Below, piece by piece: positions 51,609-61,813 of a stretch of DNA of 64,000 bases. Below the pieces are notes generated by a model. It was not told where the DNA came from and searched no databases. It saw only the letters and a program-made list of their open reading frames with translations. The position numbers and the translations under genes are program-made. This stretch comes from Massilia terrae (GTDB lineage Bacteria; Pseudomonadota; Gammaproteobacteria; Burkholderiales; Burkholderiaceae_D), in NCBI RefSeq assembly GCF_024753145.1, contig NZ_JANUGU010000008.1, positions 186,001 through 250,000 on the forward strand, given 5' to 3'. Every line of letters begins with the position of its first letter. Positions within the stretch are counted from its first letter, which is position 1.

Positions 51609-51809
51609 TCAGGGCGGCGGGGCAGCGCTTTCTTCCTGTTCCGCCGCATCCAGCCCGAAGGACATCCAGTCCTTGCCAAACAGTTCCGACGGATGCTGGG
51701 TCCGGTCGGAGCCGTTACCGCACGCCATCTCATCGACCGGGCAATATTTATCGCAGCCCCAGCAGATTTTCTCGGGCTTGGCTGGATAGATGGGAAATTT
51801 CTTGGCCAT
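51609..51809 (-). CDS. DUF3079 small cysteine-rich protein
   Basis: A 66-aa protein of the DUF3079 family. The core KICWGCDKYCPVDEMACGNG has four Cys that could bind zinc or iron, followed by SDRTQHPSELFGKDWMSFG. Nothing is known of its function. It converges on the GH28-like gene with one base between the two stop codons. Confidence 0.82.
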   Translation of the reverse strand: MAKKFPIYPAKPEKICWGCDKYCPVDEMACGNGSDRTQHPSELFGKDWMSFGLDAAEQEESAAPPP

Positions 51810-51935
51810 TTGACACCTCTACGCGGCCCAGCGCCGAAAAGGCGCGACGCGCGGCGCCGGGGCCGCTATCATGACGGGCTGTCCGAACCATGCTACGCGC
51901 CAGCTTCGGCGTCATCCATAATCTGTTTCAAGAAA

Positions 51936-52220
51936 ATGCCTGAGCAACCTTTGGCCTGCCGGGCCGGCTGCGGCGCCTGCTGCACGGCGCCCTCGATCAG
52001 TTCGCCGATTCCCGGTATGCCGGGCGGGAAACCGGCCGGGGTGCGCTGCGTCCAGCTCGACGACGACGAGCGCTGCCGCATCTTCGGCCACCCGGACCGC
52101 CCGGCCGTGTGCGCCGGCCTGCAAGCTTCGGCCGAGATGTGCGGGACCTCGCGCGAGCAGGCGATGATGTTCCTGCTTGCGTTGGAAAAGTCCACGGCTC
52201 CGCAGCGGCCGCTGTCGTAG
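51936..52220 (+). CDS. YkgJ family cysteine-cluster protein
   Basis: A 94-aa protein of the YkgJ (UPF0153-like) family, thought to bind zinc or iron. C8, C12, C15 and C16 in CRAGCGACCTAPSIS, with later Cys in GVRCVQL, ERCRIFG, AVCAGL and EMCGTS, are the family ligands. The ATG at 51936 starts just before the first Cys; the longer in-frame reading to 51693 has no such support. A REP-like hairpin follows directly. Confidence 0.85.
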   Translation: MPEQPLACRAGCGACCTAPSISSPIPGMPGGKPAGVRCVQLDDDERCRIFGHPDRPAVCAGLQASAEMCGTSREQAMMFLLALEKSTAPQRPLS

Positions 52221-52265
52221 AAATGGGATTCCCGCGTTCGCGGGAATGACGGATTCATTCCATTT
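52221..52265. repeat. Single REP-like palindrome
   Basis: The core ATTCCCGCG/CGCGGGAAT around TT is followed by GACG and flanked by AAATGGGA/ATTCCATTT. It begins right at the stop of the YkgJ-family gene and may act as its terminator. Related to the elements at 20881 and 29938. Confidence 0.7.
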
Positions 52266-52377
52266 TTGTCCACTGTTGCAGACGGCTTACCGGACGGCAC
52301 TGTGCTCGTGGTAAGCTTCGACCCCGCGGTTCCGTTGCTCAACCACACTTAACTTCCTTTCCACGTTCCCACATCAC

Positions 52378-53211
52378 ATGGACATCATTCTTGCGCTCAA
52401 GGCGATCATCATGGGCCTGGTCGAGGGCTTCACCGAGTTCCTGCCGATTTCGTCGACCGGCCACCTGATCCTGGCCGGCAGCCTGATCAACTTTACCGGC
52501 GAGACGGCCAAAGTGTTCGACATCGCGATCCAGGCCGGCGCGATCCTCGCCGTGATCTGGGAATTCCGGGTGCGCATCGGCGCCGCGCTGGCCGGGCTGG
52601 CGTCCGACCGCCGCCAGCAGAAGTTCGCGCTGAATATCGTGGTCGCCTTCCTGCCGGCCGCCGTGCTGGGCGTGTTGTTCAGCAAGTGGATCAAGGCCAA
52701 GCTGTTCGCGCCGGTGCCGGTCGCGGCTGCTTTCATCATCGGCGCCCTGGTGATCCTGTGGGCCGAACGCCGCCACCGCGTCCTGCCGGGCTCGCACCGG
52801 GTCGAGAACGTGGACGACATGAGCGTGCTCGACGCACTCAAGATCGGCTGCGCCCAGGCCTTCGCGCTGATCCCGGGCACCAGCCGTTCGGGCGCGACCA
52901 TCATCGGCGGCATGCTGTTCGGCCTGTCGCGCAAGGCGGCCACCGAATTCTCCTTCTTCCTCGCGATCCCGACCCTGCTCGGCGCCACCGTCTATTCCGT
53001 GTACAAGGAACGCGCCGCGCTGTCGGCGGCCGACGTGCCGCTGTTCGCGGTGGGCGGCATCGCCGCTTTCGTGTCGGCCTTCCTGTGCGTGCGCTGGCTG
53101 CTGCGCTACATCAGTTCGCACGACTTTACCGCGTTCGCCTGGTACCGTATCGTGTTCGGCATCGTCATCCTCACCACGGCCCATTTCGGCTGGGTGATCT
53201 GGGCGGAATAA
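52378..53211 (+). CDS. uppP: Undecaprenyl-diphosphatase
   Basis: Recycles the lipid carrier for cell-wall synthesis by removing one phosphate from undecaprenyl diphosphate; overproduction gives bacitracin resistance, hence BacA. The product is 277 aa with about eight membrane segments. Active-site motifs are GLVEGFTEFLPISSTGH (E16, E20, H29) and PGTSRSGATIIGG (R170). The sequence is otherwise typical. recQ starts 15 bases downstream on the same strand. Confidence 0.96.
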   Translation: MDIILALKAIIMGLVEGFTEFLPISSTGHLILAGSLINFTGETAKVFDIAIQAGAILAVIWEFRVRIGAALAGLASDRRQQKFALNIVVAFLPAAVLGVLFSKWIKAKLFAPVPVAAAFIIGALVILWAERRHRVLPGSHRVENVDDMSVLDALKIGCAQAFALIPGTSRSGATIIGGMLFGLSRKAATEFSFFLAIPTLLGATVYSVYKERAALSAADVPLFAVGGIAAFVSAFLCVRWLLRYISSHDFTAFAWYRIVFGIVILTTAHFGWVIWAE

Positions 53212-53226
53212 GCCGGGGCTGTCAAG

Positions 53227-55041
<1,815 letters not shown>

Positions 55042-55045
55042 TCCT

Positions 55046-55807
55046 TCATTCGCGGAACAGGTGGGCGAAGCTTCGGCTTACCGGCAATTTTTCATCCGAT
55101 CCCCGCACCAGCACCTGCATGCGCTCGGCATCGACGCGTTCGGCCGCCGCGATCACACTCGCGTTGACCACCGTGCCGCGGTGGATCTGCCAGAAGCGGT
55201 CGGCGTCGAGTCCGCTCAGCAAATCCTTGAGGGGAATCCGCACCAGTGCTTCGTAGTCGCGCAGCACGACCCGCGTGTATTTGGCGTCGGACTGGAAAAA
55301 CAGGACGTCTGCCACATCGATCACGCGGATCTGGCGGCCGACACTGGCCTTGAGCCATTTGAGCCGCTCGTGCCGGGTGCCCGGCAGCTTGGCCTTCAGC
55401 TGGTGCAGCAAGTCGCCCAGGTCCGACGGATGCGCGCCGAGCTTGCCGCGCACACGCGCCACCGCCCGTTCGAGCCGCTCCGGCTGCACCGGCTTGAGCA
55501 GGTAATCGACGGCGCCGGCGTCGAAGGCATCGACCGCGTACTGGTCATAAGCGGTGACGAAGACCACGTGCGCCTGCTGGCCAATGCGCTCGGCCACTTC
55601 CAGGCCGGACAGGCCGGGCATGCGGATGTCGAGGAAGGCCACCTGCGGCTCGTGCTCCAGGAAGCCGTCCCAGGCATCGTTGCCGTTTTCCGCCACCAGC
55701 ACGACCTCGGCCTCGGGCCATGCTTGCGCCAGCAGTTCGAGCAGGCGCTCGCGCATCAGGGGCTCGTCTTCGGCGATCAGGACCGTGGGACCCGGGCTCA
55801 TGCTCAT
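55046..55807 (-). CDS. LytTR-family response regulator
   Basis: Response regulator of 253 aa. The receiver has D60 in FLDIRMPGLSG and K105 in YLLKPVQPE. The LytTR domain (about 145-253) shows ASVGRQIRVIDVADVLFFQS, DAKYTRVVL and RFWQIHRGTVVNASV. It pairs with the kinase at 55804 (ATGA overlap). It is a second, separate LytSR-type system, distinct from the one at 15179. Targets unknown. Confidence 0.9.
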   Translation of the reverse strand: MSMSPGPTVLIAEDEPLMRERLLELLAQAWPEAEVVLVAENGNDAWDGFLEHEPQVAFLDIRMPGLSGLEVAERIGQQAHVVFVTAYDQYAVDAFDAGAVDYLLKPVQPERLERAVARVRGKLGAHPSDLGDLLHQLKAKLPGTRHERLKWLKASVGRQIRVIDVADVLFFQSDAKYTRVVLRDYEALVRIPLKDLLSGLDADRFWQIHRGTVVNASVIAAAERVDAERMQVLVRGSDEKLPVSRSFAHLFRE

Positions 55808-57024
55808 GTTGATTCCTGTGGATGAGGAATGGTGATCTCCGCGACCAGGCCGGGCGCACCGTCGTGCAGCGCCAGCCCGGCCGTCTCGCCATAGACCAGG
55901 CGCAGGCGATGGCGCACGTTGTCGAGGCCGGTGCCGCTCGCGTTTTCGGCCAAGTTGCTCAAGCCGAAGCCGGAGTCACGAACCCGGATCCGCAACACGC
56001 CGCCATCCGCCTCGGCCAAGACCGTGATCTCGCCGCCGCGCAGGGCAGGCTCGATGCCGTGCTTGACGGCGTTCTCGACCAGGGTCAGCAGGATCATGCT
56101 GGGCAACGGTACTTCTTCGAGGGCCCGCGGCAGTTGCAGGGAATAGCGCAAGCGTTCGCCCAGGCGCACCTGCATCACCTTGAGATAGGACTCGATCAGG
56201 GCAAACTCGGCCGCCATCTGGACCTGTTCGCTGCGCATGTCGCGCATGCTGGAACGCAGGAAGTCGATCAGGTTCGCGGTCAGCTCGGCGGCGCGCGGCG
56301 CGCCGTGCTGGGCCAGCTGCTGGACCGCGCCGAGGGTATTGAACAGGAAGTGTGGCTCGATCTGGGCGCGCAGCAGGCGCAGCTGGGACTCGGTCAGCTC
56401 CCGCGCCAGCCTGGCCTGCTCGGCTTCGCGCTGCAGCTGCAGGTTCAGGGCCTCGTATTGGCGGTTGCGCAGAAAGCTGATGAGGAGCACGGGGGTCATC
56501 AGGGCCAGCGCTCCGACCACGACGCCGCCCAGGAAATGCGAGGACCGCTCCATCGCATGCGCCAGCGGCTGGCCTTCCAGCATCGACAGGCCGGTCAGGG
56601 TGGCAGCGCCGAACACGGCGCCAAGCGGCACGGCCAGCATCAGCCTCATTTTCTTCCGTGAGAGCTGGCGGTAGTTGAACCACGCGCTGATGAGGGCGAA
56701 GGTCACTGCGATCCCGCATCCGTTGGCGCCGACGATCGCGGCGGTCCAGCCGATGTCCGGCACTTGCAGGTGCAGTACTACGCCGCATAGCGTGAACAGC
56801 GCAAGCAGTGAGTACGTCCACACCCTGCTGCGCCAGCCCCGCATCGCCAGCGAGAAGTCGCGCAGCTGCTGGCGCTCCAAGGGCGAACGCTTGGCGAGCT
56901 TTTGATAGATCAGGCCGCGCTTGCCGTATTCCGCGCCGGACGCGAGCTCCGGCCGCTCGAGCACGGCGATCTGCTCGTCCACATTGATCCATTGCCGGTA
57001 ACAGTCCACGAACTTGCGCCACAT
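55804..57024 (-). CDS. LytS-type sensor histidine kinase
   Basis: Membrane kinase of 406 aa. A soluble N-terminus of about 65 residues precedes hydrophobic segments at about 70-190 in two pairs. A coiled-coil linker (LQREAEQARLARELTESQLR) leads to the phosphorylation motif IEPHFLFNTLG with H225. ATPase motifs are LVENAVKHGIEP, RVRDSGFGLSN and GTGLDNVRHRL. The ATG at 57024 has GAGAGGG; an in-frame ATG at 57057 is less well placed. The N-terminal soluble part (2TM-like leader) is not recognised. Confidence 0.88.
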   Translation of the reverse strand: MWRKFVDCYRQWINVDEQIAVLERPELASGAEYGKRGLIYQKLAKRSPLERQQLRDFSLAMRGWRSRVWTYSLLALFTLCGVVLHLQVPDIGWTAAIVGANGCGIAVTFALISAWFNYRQLSRKKMRLMLAVPLGAVFGAATLTGLSMLEGQPLAHAMERSSHFLGGVVVGALALMTPVLLISFLRNRQYEALNLQLQREAEQARLARELTESQLRLLRAQIEPHFLFNTLGAVQQLAQHGAPRAAELTANLIDFLRSSMRDMRSEQVQMAAEFALIESYLKVMQVRLGERLRYSLQLPRALEEVPLPSMILLTLVENAVKHGIEPALRGGEITVLAEADGGVLRIRVRDSGFGLSNLAENASGTGLDNVRHRLRLVYGETAGLALHDGAPGLVAEITIPHPQEST

Positions 57025-57178
57025 GATGCCCTCTCTGTGATCGTTAATATATAGCAATGATCAGAGTCTAGGCAGCCATGGCCGCGCCGGCCAGCGCGAT
57101 GGGACGAGCGACGAATCCGGAGGCACGAACGACGACGGACTTGCGTTCCGGCTCAGCGGCCCCGGCCTTGCGGCGGGC

Positions 57179-57898
57179 TTACTTCTTCACGAACACCAGG
57201 TCCCAGACGCCGTGACCCAGCTTGATGCCGCGGTTCTCGAACTTGGTCAGCGGGCGGTAGGACGGCTTCTCGGCATAGGTTTCGGCCGTGTTGCGCAGGG
57301 CCGGCTCGGCGCCCAGCACTTCCAGCATCTGGACCGCGTAGTCTTCCCAGTCGGTGGCGCAATGAATGTAGCCGCCCGGCGCGAGTTTCTCGCACAGGGC
57401 CTTGACGAAAGGCGGCTGGATCAGGCGGCGCTTGTTGTGGCGCGCCTTGTGCCACGGATCCGGGAAGAAGATGTGGACGCCGGCCAGCGAGCCGTCCGGG
57501 ATCATGTCGCGCAGCACTTCGACCGCATCGTGCTGGATCAGGCGCAGGTTGCCGATGCCCTGCTCGCCGATCTGTTTCAGCAGGCTGCCCACGCCCGGGG
57601 TGTGCACCTCGACGCCGATGAAATCCTGGTCCGGCATCGCCCGGGCGATGTAGGCGGTGGTATCGCCCATGCCGAAACCGATCTCCAGCACCACCGGCGC
57701 CGTGCGGCCGAAGGCCTGCGCGTAGTCGAGCGGCGCCTTGCGGTAGGCGACCAGGAACTTCGGGCCGTACTCGTCGAACGCGCGGGCCTGGGCCGTGGAC
57801 AGGCGGCCGGCGCGGGTGACGAAGCTGCGGATGCGGCGCTCTTCCGGGTCGTACAGCATCTGGCGGGCCGGGCCGTTGTTCGGGGTATCGGAGGACAT
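57179..57898 (-). CDS. trmB: tRNA (guanine-N7-)-methyltransferase
   Basis: Makes m7G46 in tRNA with SAM, 239 aa. The SAM loop is VVLEIGFGMGDTTAYIARA; the family motif FFPDPWHKARHNKRRL and the C-terminal TKFENRGIKLGHGVWDLVF are both present. The N-terminus (about 25 residues) is polar. A -10-like TATAAT lies 30 bases upstream of the ATG. The 120-bp gap between it and the upstream kinase gene shows nothing recognised. Confidence 0.95.
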   Translation of the reverse strand: MSSDTPNNGPARQMLYDPEERRIRSFVTRAGRLSTAQARAFDEYGPKFLVAYRKAPLDYAQAFGRTAPVVLEIGFGMGDTTAYIARAMPDQDFIGVEVHTPGVGSLLKQIGEQGIGNLRLIQHDAVEVLRDMIPDGSLAGVHIFFPDPWHKARHNKRRLIQPPFVKALCEKLAPGGYIHCATDWEDYAVQMLEVLGAEPALRNTAETYAEKPSYRPLTKFENRGIKLGHGVWDLVFVKK

Positions 57899-57927
57899 GG
57901 GGAAACGAAAAGATAGGAACGGGCGCG

Positions 57928-57933
57928 ATTATA
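57928..57933 (-). promoter_or_regulatory. Candidate -10 element for trmB
   Basis: Read leftward, a perfect TATAAT lies 30 bases before the trmB ATG. No convincing -35 hexamer accompanies it. Confidence 0.35.
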
Positions 57934-57947
57934 GCTTACGCTGGATC

Positions 57948-58364
57948 ATGGACGGGCTTGGAACCGGGCTGCTGCCCGGGGAGTCCAAGCAGATTATGGA
58001 CGATAACGAACGCCGCTTTGAGCGAATTGACGAACGCTTCAACGAGATCGACAGGCGCTTCAACGACGTCGACAAGCGCTTCAACGACGTCGACAAGCGC
58101 TTTGGTCAAGTTGACGTTCGATTGGCAAGAATCGAAACCCGGCTCGACCAGATGGCCACCCGGGAAGATCTGGAACATGCCATCAATTCGGTCGTCAAAT
58201 GGGTCGTTGGCACCATGCTGGGCGCTGCCATTGCCGCTGTCACCGTGATGACCTTCGTACTTAATAATGCTGTCCCGAAGCCAGCCGCTGCGTCAATGCC
58301 GGCCCCGATCATCATTCAACTGCCACCGGCCGGGCAGATGGCGATGCCAGCAAAGCCGCCATGA
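57948..58364 (+). CDS. Coiled-coil protein with heptad repeats and a membrane anchor
   Basis: A 138-aa protein of unknown function if started at ATG 57948; ATG 57996 (MDDNERRFERID) is also possible. Residues about 20-75 are built of exact 7-residue steps (RFNEIDR, RFNDVDK, RFNDVDK, RFGQVDV), a parallel coiled coil. A hydrophobic helix follows (WVVGTMLGAAIAAVTVMTFV), then a Pro/Ala-rich tail, presumably periplasmic. Similar heptad-plus-TM proteins occur widely and may form oligomers. The coding DNA of the heptads is a 21-bp tandem repeat. Confidence 0.6.
   Translation: MDGLGTGLLPGESKQIMDDNERRFERIDERFNEIDRRFNDVDKRFNDVDKRFGQVDVRLARIETRLDQMATREDLEHAINSVVKWVVGTMLGAAIAAVTVMTFVLNNAVPKPAAASMPAPIIIQLPPAGQMAMPAKPP
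58035..58097 (+). repeat. 21-bp tandem repeat inside the coiled-coil gene
   Basis: Three units starting CGCTTCAACGA at 58035, 58056 and 58077; the last two are identical over all 21 bases. Each encodes one heptad, so copy-number change would lengthen or shorten the coil without a frameshift. Confidence 0.8.
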
Positions 58365-58439
58365 CAACAGCCATCGCTATAAATTTTAGAGCGATTAACT
58401 TTTTGAAAGGAAACGTATTGCCGAGGGTGAGCAACTTGG

Positions 58440-59597
58440 TTGATGATCAATGCTTTCTCAGCATCTTGTCCGCGCACCATGCAATCGAACAAACACGCCA
58501 TTTCCGTTGAAGACAGTCCGGCCAGCTTCGTCCTGACCAGCTTCCACTACGGTAGGCCCGGCAGCGGCAAGAAGGTCTACATCCAGGCTTCGCTCCATGC
58601 GGACGAGGTGCCGGCGATGCTGGTCGCAACCTTCCTGCGGCGCGAGCTGGACCGGCTCGACGAGCGCGGCCTGGTCAAGGGCGAGATCATCCTGGTGCCG
58701 GCCGCCAATCCGCTCGGGCTGGCGCAGACGATCCAGGGCGCGCCGTTCGGCCGCTTCGACCTGTCGACCGGCGTCAACTTCAACCGCGCCTACAAGCATG
58801 TGGCCGAGGAACTGAAGGCGACGCTGGCCGGCCGGCTGGGCGAGGATGCGCGGGCCAATGTGGCGCTGATCCGCGAACACGCACGGCACGCCGTGGCGGA
58901 CTGGGCGCCGCAGGACAATGCGAGCGTGCTGAAGAAGACGCTGCTGTCGATGGCGATCGATGCCGACATCGTGCTCGACCTGCACTGCGATAACGAAGCG
59001 GTGATGCACCTGTATTGCGGCTCGCCGCTGGCCGACACCGTACTGCCGCTGGCCGCGCTGCTCGGTGCCCGTGCATTGCTGGTCTCGCTGGAGTCCGGCG
59101 GCGAACCGTTCGACGAAGCCTGCAGCCGCCTGTGGTGGGACCTGGCTGCCCACTTCGGCCCTGAGGTGCCGATTCCGCCGGCCTGCGCCGCGGTGACGGT
59201 GGAACTACGCGGCGAGAACGACGTCAACTACGAGCTGGCTGGCAAGGATGCCCACGCCGTGCTGCAATATCTCGGGCGCCAGGGCGTGCTGGACATTCCT
59301 GAAGATCGGCTGCCCGCGGCGAAATGTGCGCCGACACCGCTGGAAGGCGTGGAGCCGCTGGCCGCGCCGCACTCGGGGGTGCTGGTGTTCCTGAAGGGAC
59401 TGGGCGACACGGTGCGCGCCGGCGATGCCTTGGCCGACCTCGTCAATCCGGTCAGCGGCACGGTATCGACCTTGCGCGCCACGCGCGACGGCGTGCTGTT
59501 CGCCCGCACCGCGCATCGCCACCTGCTGCGCGGCATGCACGTCTGCAAAATCGCCGGCAGCGCCGCCTTCCGCAGCGGCGACCTGCTAGGCCAGTAG
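58440..59597 (+). CDS. AstE/aspartoacylase-like M14 family deacylase
   Basis: Zinc-dependent hydrolase of the succinylglutamate desuccinylase/aspartoacylase family, up to 385 aa. Zinc ligands are H53 and E56 in SLHADEVPAM and H182 in VLDLHCDNEA; E255 in TVELRGEN is the likely general base. The substrate Arg lies in VNFNRAYKH. The C-terminal 90 residues form a biotinyl-like domain (SGVLVFLKGLGDTVRAGDAL). Substrate is unknown; no other ast genes are nearby, so arginine catabolism is not implied. ATG at 58479 is an alternative start 39 bases downstream; neither has a clear ribosome binding site. Confidence 0.82.
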   Translation: MMINAFSASCPRTMQSNKHAISVEDSPASFVLTSFHYGRPGSGKKVYIQASLHADEVPAMLVATFLRRELDRLDERGLVKGEIILVPAANPLGLAQTIQGAPFGRFDLSTGVNFNRAYKHVAEELKATLAGRLGEDARANVALIREHARHAVADWAPQDNASVLKKTLLSMAIDADIVLDLHCDNEAVMHLYCGSPLADTVLPLAALLGARALLVSLESGGEPFDEACSRLWWDLAAHFGPEVPIPPACAAVTVELRGENDVNYELAGKDAHAVLQYLGRQGVLDIPEDRLPAAKCAPTPLEGVEPLAAPHSGVLVFLKGLGDTVRAGDALADLVNPVSGTVSTLRATRDGVLFARTAHRHLLRGMHVCKIAGSAAFRSGDLLGQ

Positions 59598-59691
59598 CGC
59601 CTCGGGACTTGCCTTGTCAAACGGGGGCGTCACCGGCAAGGGCATTGAATCTTTGGTATCGTGGAACGCCCTATCCATTCCGCGATACACC

Positions 59692-60390
59692 ATGACCGAT
59701 CTCAGCGCCTATCCGATCACCAAGAAGTGGCCTGCCCAGCACCCCGACCGCCTGCAACTGTATTCGCTGCCGACGCCGAATGGCGTGAAGGTCTCGATCA
59801 TGCTGGAGGAAACCGGCCTGCCCTACGAGCCGCACCGCGTCGGTTTCGATACCAATGACCAAATGAGCCCGGAATTCCTGTCGCTCAATCCGAACAACAA
59901 GATCCCCGCCATCCTCGACCCCAACGGTCCGGGCGGCAAGCCACTGGCGCTGTTCGAGTCGGGCGCAATCCTGATCTACCTGGCCGACAAGACCGGCCAG
60001 TTGCTGCCGGCCGATCCCGCCGCGCGCTACCAGGCGATCCAGTGGCTGATGTTCCAGATGGGCGGCGTCGGCCCGATGTTCGGCCAGGTCGGCTTCTTCA
60101 ACAAGTTCGCCGGCAAGGACTACGAAGACAAGCGTCCGCGCGAGCGCTACGTCGCCGAATCGAAGCGCCTGCTGGCGGTGATGGACAAGGTGCTGGCGGA
60201 CCAGGCCTGGATCGCGGGCGAGGACTATTCGATCGCCGATATCGCGACCTTCCCCTGGGTGCGCAACCTGATCGGCTTCTATGAGGCGCGCGAGCTGGTC
60301 GGCTTCGACGGCTACCCGAACGTGAAGCGCGCGCTCGACGCGTTCCTGCAGCGCCCGGCGGTGGAACGCGGGCTGAAGATTCCGGGCTGA
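59692..60390 (+). CDS. Glutathione S-transferase, YfcG-like
   Basis: A 232-aa glutathione transferase of the Nu-class/YfcG-like (disulfide-bond oxidoreductase) type. The thioredoxin-fold N-terminus has LYSLPTPNGVKVSIMLEETG with the T-P-N-G glutathione contact, NPNNKIPAILDP and LFESGAILIYLADK. The C-terminal helical domain contains YSIADIATFPWVRNL. The ATG at 59692 lies right before the conserved start; a longer in-frame reading to 59614 is not supported. Its role is probably in thiol stress. Confidence 0.88.
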   Translation: MTDLSAYPITKKWPAQHPDRLQLYSLPTPNGVKVSIMLEETGLPYEPHRVGFDTNDQMSPEFLSLNPNNKIPAILDPNGPGGKPLALFESGAILIYLADKTGQLLPADPAARYQAIQWLMFQMGGVGPMFGQVGFFNKFAGKDYEDKRPRERYVAESKRLLAVMDKVLADQAWIAGEDYSIADIATFPWVRNLIGFYEARELVGFDGYPNVKRALDAFLQRPAVERGLKIPG

Positions 60391-60403
60391 GGCGCGCGGG
60401 CGC

Positions 60404-60922
60404 TCAGGGCCGGCGGGCCGGCGCCGTTCCCGGCAAACCGCAGCGTTGCGAGGTCGCCATCCCCTTCAGGAAAGCACGCCGTGCGGTGCCGGCCGAGATC
60501 GCCGCGGCGACGTCCTTCGAATGGCGCTCCGCGCCGGTCAGCTTGCGAACCCAGCTGCGAAACGGCACCAGGCCTTCGGCGGTGCGCTGCACCGCGCCGA
60601 CCGCCTGGTCCTCCGCGAGATCGGAGCCCTTGTCGACCAACGAAGGCGCATTGGCGGCCACCGCCTGCGCGTCGAGGTCCGGGCCCAGCACCTCGTCCAG
60701 GCGACCGACTTCCAGCGCCAGCGACCAGCAGTCGTGCTTGGGTGGCAGCTGGTAAGGATGCTTCTGCGCCTCGAGCAGGATGTCGGGGATTTCGGTGCGG
60801 ATGATGTTCAGGTCGTTCAGAGGCGAACTGGCAGCCGTCCCCATGCGCGACGTGGTCTTCGACGCGCAGGCGGCCAGCGCGAGCAGACAGAAGAGCGACG
60901 CGAACTTGACGATGCGGGGCAT
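60404..60922 (-). CDS. Putative lipoprotein of unknown function
   Basis: A 172-aa protein with a lipoprotein signal peptide: RIVKFASLFCLLALAAC, lipobox LAAC. The mature part is mostly helical, with LDEVLGPDLDAQAVAANAPS and a basic Ala/Gly-rich C-terminus. I do not recognise a family. The ATG at 60922 is chosen because it places the signal peptide at the N-terminus; an ATG at 60964 adds a His/Pro-rich leader. It converges with the preceding GST gene. Confidence 0.65.
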   Translation of the reverse strand: MPRIVKFASLFCLLALAACASKTTSRMGTAASSPLNDLNIIRTEIPDILLEAQKHPYQLPPKHDCWSLALEVGRLDEVLGPDLDAQAVAANAPSLVDKGSDLAEDQAVGAVQRTAEGLVPFRSWVRKLTGAERHSKDVAAAISAGTARRAFLKGMATSQRCGLPGTAPARRP

Positions 60923-61139
60923 TCTCGGAGGGCGGTGTGGCAATTGCTGGTTCACAATAGCCATTCAGTCTACCGGGGCAAGGGCGCCGATGTCTACAAG
61001 CCAGTGCGCGAGCGCCCGGCATGCATACTTACATCAAGCGCGCTTCACGCTGCAAAAAATCTTGGCCTGGCTGTCGAATGCGGGACGCGGTATTCGTCCA
61101 TGCAGTGACGGCAGTTCCAACAGATGACAGGAGAAAGCA

Positions 61140-61805
61140 ATGACCCAGCACTCGTCCAAGCCCACCATCACCGCATTCGAAACCTCCCCTGACCGCGGCC
61201 GCGGGCTGGCCCGCGACATGCGGGTCCGCTGGGCGCTGGAGGAAGTGGGACAGCCCTACGACGTCCGGCTGGTGTCGTTCGCGGCGATGAAGCAGCCGGA
61301 GCATCTGTCACGCAACCCCTTCGGCCAGATCCCGACCTACGAGGAGGGCGAGCTGGTCCTGTTCGAATCGGGCTCGATCATTCTCCACATCGCCGAGCGC
61401 CATCCGGGCTTGCTGCCGGCGGCTGCGGATACGCGCGCCCGCGCCATCACGTGGATGTTCGCGGCCGTGAGCACGATCGAGCCCATCATCATCGAGCGCC
61501 AGGTCGCCATTCTCAACGAAGGCAATGAAGCGTGGACCAAGCAGCGCCTGCCGATGATCGAGCACCGCATCCGTGCGCGCCTGGGCCAGTTGTCGCAGCA
61601 CCTGGGCGATGCCGAATGGCTGGACGGCGCATTCAGCGCCGGCGACCTGATGATGGTGACGGTGCTGCGGCGCATGCCCGGCTCGGGGCTGGTGGAAGAA
61701 CACGCGAACCTGGCGGCGTATGTGGCGCGCGGCGAAGCGCGGCCGGCGTACCAGCGCGCGTTCGCGGCGCAGCTGGCGGTGTTCGAGGCCAGTTCGGCGA
61801 GCTGA
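61140..61805 (+). CDS. Glutathione S-transferase family protein
   Basis: A 221-aa GST. AGGAG precedes the ATG. The N-terminal domain has ARDMRVRWALEEVGQPYDVR, NPFGQIPTYEEGEL and LFESGSIILHIAERH; the C-terminal helical domain has WLDGAFSAGDLMMVTVLRRM. It differs in class from the GST at 59692 and is not a recent duplicate. Substrate unknown. It converges on the DUF418 gene with 8 bases between stops. Confidence 0.87.
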   Translation: MTQHSSKPTITAFETSPDRGRGLARDMRVRWALEEVGQPYDVRLVSFAAMKQPEHLSRNPFGQIPTYEEGELVLFESGSIILHIAERHPGLLPAAADTRARAITWMFAAVSTIEPIIIERQVAILNEGNEAWTKQRLPMIEHRIRARLGQLSQHLGDAEWLDGAFSAGDLMMVTVLRRMPGSGLVEEHANLAAYVARGEARPAYQRAFAAQLAVFEASSAS

Positions 61806-61813
61806 TTCGATGT

